Below, piece by piece: positions 22,596-32,500 of a stretch of DNA of 64,000 nt. The position numbers and the translations under genes are program-made. Under the pieces are notes generated by a model. The model was not told the origin of the DNA, did no database searches, and saw only the letters and a list, made by a program, of their open reading frames with translations. Source of the stretch: Eudorina sp. 2006-703-Eu-15 (lineage: Eukaryota; Chlorophyta; Chlorophyceae; Chlamydomonadales; Volvocaceae); the NCBI GenBank assembly GCA_003117195.1, contig BDSI01000006.1:1314217-1378216 (forward strand), given 5' to 3'. Position 1 is the first letter of the stretch. Each line of letters begins with the position of its first letter.

Positions 22596-25500
22596 AGCAG
22601 CCTCGTCACCGCCCTCGGCGCCGGCGCCACCACTCCGCCCTCCGCCAACTGCCAAGGGCCCTACGGCGAAACCCGCTGCCGGTGCCGCACCACCCGCCGC
22701 AGCCGCCGCTGTGGCCGCCGCTGCATCCTCCGGCCCTGCAGCAGCCGCAGCCGCAGCCGCAGCCCCCCGGGCCCCGAGGCCCCGGTCTCCACTCGAGAAG
22801 GGGGAGGGGGACGGTGTCGGGGAAGAGGCGGTCCACAGCAGCAGTCTGCTCAGCAGCTCCGCCAGCAGCAGACAGAACCCGACGGAGGGGAAGTACAGCA
22901 GCCGCTCGCCTGAGGGGGGTGGGGGGGGGGGCGGGGATGTGGGGCGGGGGGTGGGAGGGAGTTTGTGGAGAGAAACGGGGCCCGGCCAGGGCACAGCCCA
23001 CGCAGCACAGGGGTGCTGAGGTTTGGTTTGGTTTGGTTTTGGTTTGGTTTGGTTTGGAAAGAAAAACAGCCCAGGGTGGGATGGGGTATAGGAAATTGGT
23101 AGACATATTGGGGTGCGCTGTCACGCACTCGGGGCACCGCCCATCTCGCGGGTCGCGGCGCAGATCTCCCCATCATCAGATCTCCCTCCGCGGTCCGCGG
23201 TCCGCGGTCCGGGGGGTGGGGGATGGGGGGTGGGGCGGGTTCCGCCGCCAATCACACAACACACTACCGTGTAACGCACAGCCCACATCGCCGCCGGGGC
23301 CTTCCTGGGTGCCAACCAACAGCTGCATCATGTCCTGCAACCCGGTCGGGACTCGGCCCCACCTCGTAACCATTACTACCCAAACCAAGCCCCACATCCC
23401 AACCTCCGATTCGATTCCCGACTGCAAGTTCGCACCCTCCTCTGTCTCACCTATGAACGTCCCCACGAAGAACAGCACATTGGAGGCGGGGAAGAAGGGG
23501 CCCACCACCAGGCCCCCCAGCACCAGCAGTCGCCACCGCCGGCCCCACAGCCGGGAGCCCTCGCAGCCGCCCGCCGACGCCATCGCCGACGCCGCCTCTA
23601 TCTCCGCCTCCTGCACCGCCTCCTGCACCGCCTCCTGCACCGCCTCCTGCAACCCCCACGGGTCGCCACCGTCTCGGCGGCTTTCCTGCGCGCCACGACC
23701 ACCCGCCAGCGCTGCGCCATCCACCTTTCCGGTCGGCGCCGCTGCGGCTTCGGGCGAAGAAGGAGGAGAAGGAGAGGAAGACGCGCCCCTCGCGGGGGCC
23801 GCAACCGCCTCCGCGATCCTGCCGGCCGCTGGTGACGGAAGTAGATCCGACGCAGCCGCTGGGGCCGCCGCGTCCGTCGTCCCTGTCGTACCCGCGTCCG
23901 TCGTCCCTGTCGTACCCGCGTCCGTCGTCCTTGTCGTACCCGCGTCCGTCGTCCCTGCCGCCGCCGTCGCCAGCGCCGCCGCCCGCCCCCAGCAGCCCAG
24001 CACCCGCCACGGCGCCGCCGCCAGCACCACCCAGGCCAGGTAGCCGTACAGCGCCGCCGTGAGGGCGTTACGTGGGTCGGTGGGTCGTGACACCAGCGGA
24101 ATGCAGTTGTACGACCAGTCGGCGGAGAGGTGTTGGGGCCACAGCAGCAGGCCCCCGTAGCGGGCGTGCAAGTGGCCCGTGGAGAGGAGCCGCTCCAGGG
24201 GAGAGCTGGCGAAGGCGATGGGGTTCTCCACCTGTACGGCAGCACGGTACGGCATGCGCCGCAGACGGATGGTGGGGCTTGGCGTGAGCAGCTATTGAAC
24301 AGAGGACACGGCAAAAGATGGGGCCTAGCGTGGTGTAGCGGGGAAGGGCGGTGACGGGGGTTCACGAAACCACGCTCGGTTCGCAAACCCCACAACATCT
24401 CCCCCTGCTCCTGCTGCCCTGGTGGCACCTCGGCTCCTAGGGTGCCTCGAAGGTCAAGGAAGGTAATGACGCGGAAGGTGATAGCGTCCAGACAGGCGGT
24501 CCGCGATCTCCTCTGCCGCTTCCCCTGCTGGCTAGCAGCCCGCACCAGACGCACGATTGTAAGGTATAAGCGCGAATACCAACAACACGTGTATACACGG
24601 CCGCACACCTGATCGCATTCCACTAACACCCCCGTTTTGTCCACACCCGCCTTGCTGCCAAACGACATGTGCTGCAAACCTCCAGAACACCTTTTCGCTG
24701 CCCGGCTGCTTCGGAACACCGTCTTTGTAACCGCACGTACCCCGACACCACCACCTCGCTCCACCCAACCCCTGCCACCCCGCGTCGGTCCTTGGGGCCT
24801 TCCCCCTGCACCCGAACTAACTGCCCCCACCAAAGCCACCCACCAAGCGACCCCACCTTCCCCCGCACGAGCCCACCCAGCACCAGCTGCCCGCCGCACC
24901 CCCTCCCCACCACCCAGTTACCCACCTTCCGGTAGATCCGAACCAACTGGTCGACCGCCACCCAGCTCCGAAGCCTGACGTAACCCACCCCAACCGCCAC
25001 CAACAACCCCATCCGCATCCACTTGGGCTCGTGAGCTACCGCCCACACCCCCAACCGAGCAAGCCGCCGTGCAGCCGCCGCCACACGCGAGCGCGATTCC
25101 GCGGCCGCGGCCGCCGCCGCCGCTGCGCTGCTGTACGACATCCGCTGTACGACCACAGGGACGAGCAGCGCGTCCGCGAGGAGCATGCAGCCGAGCACGG
25201 TGATGCCGATCTCCTTAGCGAGCGCCGCCGCCACCGCCAGCGCGGCGGCGGCGGCGACGGCGGCCCAGTGGGCCGCCACTGACCCACGGGTCCATCGGCC
25301 CGCGGCGAGCCGCGCCGCGGCGCGCTCCGCCGCGTGGACGTACAGCATCACCGCGGGGATGGACAGCAGGGCGCACAACAGCTCCGCGTGGCCCACCACG
25401 CCCGCCACGGCTTCCGTATGTACGGGATGGAGCGCGAAGGCCAGGCCGCTGAACCAGGCCGGCACGTGGAGCCGCAGCAGGGCGAGTGGCGCGCCGGGGC

Positions 25501-28500
25501 GGCTGCTGCCGTCGAGGTCCTGGGGTGGATCGCACGGCGGTGTCCGCCGCCGCCGGCCCCGCCGCGACTGTGGCGGCGGTGGCGGCGGCGGCAGTGGCGG
25601 CAGCTCGCGCGTCGTGTCCTCTGCTGGCGGCGCCGAGCTGCTGGGCCCCTGGACGGCGCCTGCGGTCCTGACAACCCTCCGCCGAACACCTCCGGATGAC
25701 CCGCTGCGGCCGTCCCATCGGTCAGTGGCGAGCTGCGTGTCACCGTCGCTTTCAGACCCATGGGTCGGTCCGCGTGTCGGCTGCTGGTCCTTCTGCTGCT
25801 GCTGCTGCGCCGGCGGCCGTCGCTGCTGACGTGTCGCCGCGGGCCGAGCAAGCAGCAGCAGTTGGGTCGGACGCCACCGCCGTCTCAGCAGGAAGTACGA
25901 CAAACTGTCGGGAAAGGCGTACGGAATGCCGCCGAAAGCGTCCTTGGTTTCAGAAATCTGGGGTGTCCTCGCCACTATTCGCATAATGGAGACAATTGCG
26001 GCTTTGCATGCTTCGTAGATGTGATGGCTGGGCAAACCCGGGCCATAGCCCGTGTGCAGAATTATCGTACCGCCGTATACCCGCCATCGTACAGCCCACC
26101 AGCGTTGGCAGTCAGCCCTGCCCGCGCTGCACAGGAAGCCCGCTTACTTTGCCCGTGCAGGCCTCCTCTATCGGACTCTGGACTCCAGTACGTGCGCCGC
26201 TACGTTTCCCCGGCGCTACAGTTTACATCTAAGCTCCGCAACGCCATCAACTCTTTCTATATCCCGCTCCCTCCGTGTCGAGAATCGCGATGCCACGACC
26301 ACCCCAACCCTCGCTCGCCGGAGCCCACACCACCACCAAAGCTCAGTGGCTCACAGAGCAGCCGTGACGACCGAGGGAGACCCACGGGTCATTCCCTCCC
26401 GGGCCTGGTTTGTCTTTTCTCTTCACCCCGCTGCCTCATCGCCCGCTGCCTCCTCTCGCCCCGACTACCGTGACCTCACCCGCCCCCACTCTTCCATCCC
26501 GGCCTATTCCATCCGGGCCCCCGCCCCCACTCTTCCCCGCTGTGCGTCTGGGCTGTTTCATTTTCGCCCCCACGGTTCGTCTGTTCCCCGTCCCCTCCCC
26601 GGCCCCGCCCCCTGCCCACCTGCACACCAGGCCGCTCACCATCGCGTGCGCCACCAGGTTGGCGATGTGGAACAGCAGCGGGTCCAGCCCGCGGTTCGCC
26701 GCCTCGTCCTCCGCGAAGGGCAGTCGGCTCAGGCTGCGCCGGGCTGCGTCACCCCCCGGGTGGGCATGTGTTATGGGGGGGCCGCGGCAAGAGGGGGCGG
26801 GCGTGCAGAGGGGTTCAGGCAAAGGCCAGAGGGGTGTCCAGGTGCGCGCAGGATCAGCACCAGGATCAGCCCCAGGATCAGCACCAGGATCAGCACCAGG
26901 ATCAGCACCAGGATCAGCACCAGGATCAGCACCAGGATCAGCACCAGGATCAGCACCAGGATCAGCACCAGGATCAGCACCAGGATCAGCACCAGGATCA
27001 GCACCAGGATCAGCACCAGGATCAGCACCAGAGGGGCGCGGGGCACCGCACCGAGGTGCTGTGGGCTGCATCGACAGAGGGAGGCTCCTGGGCGCGGCCC
27101 CCCCCTCCCCCCCCCCCCCCCCCACACACACACGATGGCATAGCGCAGTGCCGCGACCGCCCGCACCCGCCCTCCCCTGCCTGCACGGAAGCTCAGAAGA
27201 CCGGGACCCGCCCCGCCGGGTCCACATCTGACCGGGACCCGCCCCGCCGGGTCCACATCTGACCGGACCGCCCCCCCCACACTGCCGGACCTGCCCGCCG
27301 GGTCCACATCTGACCGGGACCTGCCCCGCCGGGTCCACATCTGACCGGGACCTGCCCCGCCGGGTCCACATCTGACCGGGACCTGCCCCGCCGGGTCCAC
27401 ATCTGACCGGGACCTGCCCCGCCGGGTCCACATCTGACCGGGACCTGCCCCGCCGGGTCCACATCTGACCGGGACCTGCCCCGCCGGGTCCACATCTGAC
27501 CGGGACCTGCCCCGCCGGGTCCACATCTGACCGGGACCTGCCCCGCCGGGTCCACATCTGACCGGGACCTGCCCCGCCGGGTCCACATCTGACCGGGACC
27601 TGCCCCGCCGGGTCCACATCTGACCGGGACCTGCCCCGCCGGGTCCACATCTGACCGGGACCTGCCCCGCCGGGTCCACATCTGACCGGGACCTGCCCCG
27701 CCGGGTCCACATCTGACCGGGACCCGCCCCGCCGGGTCCACATCTGACCAGTGCACGTGAATTTCCCGACAGGTTGTCGTATTTCCTGCCGTGACCAGTG
27801 CGCCCCTCTCGGGAATGCGGCGCCCTCGAGGCCCTGGGCGAGGTTCCGATCGTACGGCCCCGGGTCGTACAGCCGCGGTCCAGCGCCACGACACCCACAT
27901 ACGCACATTCCCTGTAGTGTACGGCGCCACACAGTGGGGGTACGGAAGCGTACGGCACGCACCCATGACGCGGCGCCTCCAGTCCAAGGGCAGCGCCCCC
28001 CAGGCTTTCCGCACCGCTCGGAAGGACATCACGGTGAGGGGGCGCCAAGACTTGTGGCTCTGGGCCGAGGAGATGCGCTGGCCCCTGGGGGATGGGATCG
28101 GGGTCGGAGGGGGTGGAAGGGTGTGGGGGGAGGCGGGAGGTCGAGGGAGGGGAGGGGAGTGCAGCGGCGCAGGGAGTGGGCGAGGGGGGGGGAATGGGGT
28201 GAAGGGCCCAGTGCCCGAGGTACCCCGCGGGAAGCCGCCCGCGGTCCCATGTGGGCCCTGATGCTGTGTGTGTACGACACGGGTCCGACTGTTGAAGGAC
28301 CAACGCACAGACCCCCCCACCCCCCGTGTGACCTCCTTCCCTTCCACGAACCGTACGGCATCCTCCCGATGCAGTGGGAGAGTAGGTGAGAGGGTGGGCA
28401 GGGTGGTCGGTTGGGTGATGGGTGGGTAGGGTGGTTGGTAGGTAGGTAGGTAGGTAGGTAGGTAGGTAGGTAGGTAGGTAGGTAGGTAGGTAGGTAGGTA

Positions 28501-29079
28501 GGTAGGTAGGTAGGTAGGTAGGTAGGTGGGTAGGTAGGTAGGTAGGTAGGGGTCATCTGATCAGCCTGCTGGGCTCACAGGCTGTCTAGCAAGAGGGTGC
28601 GCTCCGCCACTGCTTAGGCACTGCCACGCCGTACCAGAAGTCGTGGAGCAGGAAGTCCCACGCGGGGGCGGCGTCGTTGGTGACATCGCCGTTGTAGATC
28701 TGCGCAGGTTGGCGCAGTGGGCGTTACCCCGTGACAGCGTTCTCGCGCAGCACTCGAAGGCCCTCGGTGTGTAGGAGGACGAGAGTGGGCACCGCTTGTA
28801 AGCCCTTGTGCGAAGGCAAAGATACTTCTCCAAGAACCCAGGTTTGAACGACGTAGCTCGCACGTTGCTACTGCGTCTGCCCAACTTCCATGCCCTGTTT
28901 CGCGTCCGTGTGCGCTGATCCGCGGCTTCTGCAACGGCAAACTAATTTTGCACATCTTCAATCAGGGCTCTCACCACCGCGAAATTGTCGTCAAAAGCAA
29001 AGTTGGCGGGCACCGTGTTAAGGTAGATAATCGCGGCGACGAGTGCGCATACAAGCGATCCGATGACTTCAAGCTCCAT
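17909..29079 (-). CDS. TMTC: TMTC-family transmembrane O-mannosyltransferase with TPRs
   Basis: Fourteen exons, minus strand: 29079-28975, 28699-28635, 28084-27963, 26743-26620, 25904-24926, 24231-23451, 22909-22344, 21847-21688, 21416-21280, 20339-20181, 19806-19671, 19313-19049, 18628-18550, 18274-17909; about 1347 aa. All phases match; total 4044 nt. Residues 1-60 hold TVPANFAFDDNFAV, then NGDVTNDAAPAWDFLLHDFW, the acidic first luminal loop of TMTCs. Next come SHKSWRPLTVMSFR, then GLAFALHPVHTEAVAGVVGH. The DUF1736-like block has ENPIAFASSPLERLLSTGHL and LHARYGGLLLWPQHLSADWS. GERLLYFPSVGFC follows, then TPRs (VQLNLGIVQRRRGDQRAALT). TMTCs are multi-span ER enzymes that O-mannosylate proteins; activity here is inferred. 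Gly/Ala/Gln-rich loop inserts enlarge the protein, and the TPR region looks shorter than in animal TMTCs. The ends of the 20339-20181 and 19806-19671 exons are least certain. Confidence 0.87.
20035..20235. repeat. ~60-bp tandem repeat
   Basis: About 3.4 copies of a unit containing CTCGGCCCACCCTGGAGGCG, overlapping the uncertain 3' end of TMTC exon 20339-20181. Confidence 0.85.
20403..20620. repeat. 12-bp tandem repeat, TMTC intron
   Basis: About 17 units of CAGGATCCAGGT/G in the intron 20340-21279. Confidence 0.95.
20854..21015. repeat. 16-bp tandem repeat, TMTC intron
   Basis: About ten units of CCGTGGGCCCATCACC, with CTTCACC variants, in the same intron as the preceding 12-bp array. Confidence 0.95.
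22137..22294. repeat. 9-bp tandem repeat, TMTC intron
   Basis: About 17 units of GGGTATGAA in the intron 21848-22343. Seen in sense of TMTC, TTCATACCC gives an open frame (FIPFIPFIP) that is not coding. Confidence 0.95.
23083..23110 (-). repeat. Intronic sense element, copy 7 (minus strand)
   Basis: The minus strand reads AATATGTCTACCAATTTCCT then ATACCCC, in the TMTC intron 22910-23450. TMTC is transcribed from this strand, so the copy is sense to its host like all the others. Confidence 0.8.
26853..27032. repeat. 12-bp tandem repeat, TMTC intron
   Basis: About 15 units of CAGGATCAGCAC in the intron 26744-27962. Confidence 0.95.
27185..27750. repeat. 31-bp minisatellite, TMTC intron
   Basis: About 18 head-to-tail units with the core GACCTGCCCCGCCGGGTCCA, no spacers and almost no divergence except at the left edge and in the last unit. 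It is open in several minus-strand frames; none is coding. Confidence 0.95.
28437..28550. repeat. (GTAG)n tetranucleotide array
   Basis: About 28 GTAG units in the TMTC intron 28085-28634. On the sense strand this is CTAC, giving an open LPTYLPTY frame that is not coding. Confidence 0.95.
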
Positions 29080-29516
29080 TGTTGCGGGCGCCTGAGGATG
29101 AGTCAAGAGTACTAAAGCAAGTAAGTGGCTTAACGACGGAGCCCCATCCGACAGTGTTTTCGTTCGGATTTCGTCTGATAATAGCGAACCTCATCGTGGG
29201 ATGCACCCGCGCTCCCATAAGCTTCTTTCGGTGCCAGTCTGCCAGGGCATCCTTGCTGACAGTTACACTTACGAGACTTCGGAGCTGGTACCGTTTTTGT
29301 TTGCAGCTGATTACACTCAAGATAATCGCAAACGACTGCACAACATTGATACCGCTTATGCGGTTGACGTTTTGCAGCAGCGCATTAGCAGCTTCTTGCC
29401 CAAGAGCCCAACAAGGGTTAACTGACTCTTCTCGACTGCGCTGCAATTACGTCGTGTAAATCCTAATGACCTAACACTAGGCATACTTAACATTTTTTTA
29501 TTGTATCAACGACAGA
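29080..29516. promoter_or_regulatory. Shared divergent promoter, TMTC / NOB1
   Basis: 437 bp between the two start codons, clearly more AT-rich than its surroundings, with an AT-rich tract at about 29460-29510. It must contain both promoters and 5'UTRs. Both strands are open for over 370 bp here (29069-29446 minus, 29079-29459 plus) without a recognisable domain. Confidence 0.6.
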
Positions 29517-32500
29517 ATGTCCTGGGCTGCCGTGGCCAAGTCGGCGACGGCGCCAGCCGCCCCGTCGGAAGCCCCAGCACCCAGTCCCGAGGACCGCGTG
29601 GCTATTATTGATGCAAACGCAATAATTAGCGGATTACGCTTGGAACATCTGGCTGACCGGTTCTGTACCATCCCCGAGGTCGTCAATGAGGTCCGCGACA
29701 AGCAGTCCCGGGCCTTCCTCTCCACCCTGCCCTTCTCCTTGGACGTGCGGGACCCTACCGACGAGTCTGTTAGAGCAGGTCAGACGCAACAAAGCGCTCG
29801 GTGTGGCCGTCACCTCCCAAATCAGTCAACTACCTCACCGAATGGCGCAGGCCTGCCCCGCAATTAACCCAAACCCAAACCGAACCCCACCCGCGGCTGT
29901 CCTCTATCTTGTTGACCTGTCCACCGCCACCATCCACACCCGTCTGATAAACCCTAAAATTGCCCTTTCCCCCTTTTCCCCCGAAAACGAATATGTCTGC
30001 CAATTTCCTGTACCCCTTCCCCCCCTCCACGTCCTGTGGTGCTGCAGTCCAGCGCTTCGCCCGCGAGACGGGCGACATCCACTCCCTGTCCGCCGTGGAT
30101 CTGAAGCTGCTGGCCCTGGCGCACTCCCTGGAGGTGGCGGCCCATGGGACCGACCACCTGCGCGAGCACCCCGTGCAGGTGGGGGGCGGCAGCTGCGGGG
30201 GTGGGGGTGGGGGCTGCAGCTGCGGGGGTGGGCTCTGTGGGTGCCTGCCCAGCTTTGGACGCCTTGGGGCCGCCCAGTGGTGCTCCACTGACTCCACCGA
30301 CCCACCCACCAGCTCGGAGCTGACCCGTGCTGTGGCGGCACTCTTGGCCAGAGCACGACAGCCGGGAGGGCGCCTGAGCGTTGCCGGCCCCCCTCCCGAC
30401 CCCCTTCGCCCCCGGGGCCTGTGCCCGGTGGCCCATTGCGGCCCAGGATGCGGAGTGCTGGCGGGGCTGCCCCCATTTCCTACTCGTGTGCGACAGTTAC
30501 CCGGCCTGTCGCGGCCTGTGGGGCGGGGCGAGGTCGAGGGCGCCGAGGGGGGCAGACCTGTCCCCACCCACCGGCCCGTGTATGTGTGTGTGTGTGTGTC
30601 TGTGTGAGTGTGTGTGTGTGTGTGAGTGTGTGTGTGAATCGTTACATATCTGCCGGGCCGACACTGGCCGGGGGCGCTAACCCGCCCCATACGGGAGACC
30701 GCCGAAGCACTTTCCCCCGGATACGGGGGAAAGGGGCGTAAGGGGCCTCTGTCCCCTCGCTCTCAACCAAGGGCGCGTGCCCGATCCCCGAGGATCGGTG
30801 ACCGCTGTGCCCCCTCAAAGGAGTGGGCGAAGGCCCATCCCGGGCGGTCTGCGCCTCGCAGTCCGCTGTTCAACCTCCTCAAGTCCTTGCAGCACCCAGG
30901 GCGCGTTTCGGAGGCGCGCCCCTGCTTGGTGCGGTAAAACTAGCCTGGTCCCGCGTCCCAACCTAATCGTACTAGCTAGGGTTGCACCCTCCGGCAGGCC
31001 TGCCTGCCCAGCTGAGCCAGAGCGAGGCGTCTCGCACGCGTCAGGCCTTGCTGGGTCCGGGTATGCAGTCGGGTGCTCCATGATGGGGCTATGGTTTGCA
31101 CAAGGCAGCACATCGCCACGCAAGCTTCCCTGTCGTACACCCCTTCCCGTCGCAAGCGGCCCTCGCCTACACGTCCCGCTCGCTGCCAACTCCCACTGGT
31201 CGGGCCCGACACTCCTCGGGCACCCACGGATCCCCATCGTGCCCGGAAGTGGGCTTCCCTAGTCCCAATCCCTACACCCTAGCGTCTCGCGCTGCTATCT
31301 ATCCATCACGAGTCTGCATCTACTGGCTGCACGCAGCGGATCCGGCCGTCCACCACCGATAGGATTGGGTGGTCCGGTCCCACCCCCTCCCATCCCCGTC
31401 GCAGTCGGCCCAGTTCTGCGAAACTGGCCACCCGCTGCCAGAACTCCATGACTGCGCGCGCCTTAGCTACATCAACCGGCGATGGGGCAGCCGGCGCCCC
31501 CGGCACGGGCTGTGCGCCGCCGTGGAGGGTCGCTGCACGTAACCCCACCCTCGCCCGCTCCATGGCCGTCAGCGCCGCCAGGGCAACGATGTCCCAAACC
31601 CCTTGCTGTACCCCCTGTGGCGGCTCAGCCAGCCACACGTTGGCTCGGGTGATGGGGCCCGGAACGTGTACCCCGATCTGCTGTATCACTGCCTGAGCGT
31701 CCGGGCATGCCCAGAAATGGTGTGCCCGTGGTGAACACGGGTGGGGCCCCGCACCGCCGTACTCGCCACACCCGCACGCCTCGGGGTGGGCGTTGTGGAG
31801 GTGGCTGTTGCCAGGCAGCGGGACCCCGTCAACCGCCAGGCGCCACAGTGTTTCTTTGTGCTCTCGTTCCCACTTGATGGCCCAAAGCCGCTGTAGAGTG
31901 GCAGGCATGCTGAATGCCGTGTGTGTGTGTCTTCAGCCGCCCTTTCCCCTCCCTCCCTCCCTCCACCTCCCTGTCCCCTCCCCCCTACCCCGTTCCAAAA
32001 CCCCTCCTGGAGTGCAGGTCCGTACCCGTCAGAAGCACAGGGCCCGGCCCCGGCCCATCCCCGGGTGGGGCAACGTGGCCAACCCGGAGGACTGGCGGGT
32101 GGTGGACGAGGCGCCTGAGGACATGATGACCAATGTGACGGGTGAGGAGGCGGCTGAAGGGAGGGGGTTGGGTGGGCGGAGATTGTTTCGCGGTTTCGCT
32201 GTCTTTATTGACAAAAAGGGGGAGTGGGCGCGGCCAGTGGGCGGGTCTGGGGATGCAAGGGAGTGGAGGGGTGGGGCAGTCGGTGGGTTCGGAGGTGCGG
32301 ACAGGTGTGGGTGAGTGACTGAGGTTGCTGACTGGTGGAAGCGTGAACTAGAAGAAACAGAAATCCCGCAAGGGGATTCACTTTCGGGTCTTGTGAAGGT
32401 TGGGGGATGGATGCCGTACCGTACTGTACTGCGTTGTACTGCACAAGATGATTCTTCCCGGCGCCCGGCCTCACCGTCCTCCCGGCGCCAAGGCCAAGTC

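Noticed and set aside
27185..27750. 31-bp direct repeats resembling a CRISPR array
   Set aside because: Units are head-to-tail with no spacers, in an intron of a eukaryotic gene with no cas genes; it is a minisatellite.
26436..28347. Minus-strand ORFs of 384-510 codons (SDVDPAGQVPVRCGPG units)
   Set aside because: Translations of the 31-bp intronic repeat; the true TMTC exons nearby use other boundaries.
31448..31696. Plus-strand ORF inside NOB1 intron 2
   Set aside because: Shadow of the antisense LINE ORF.
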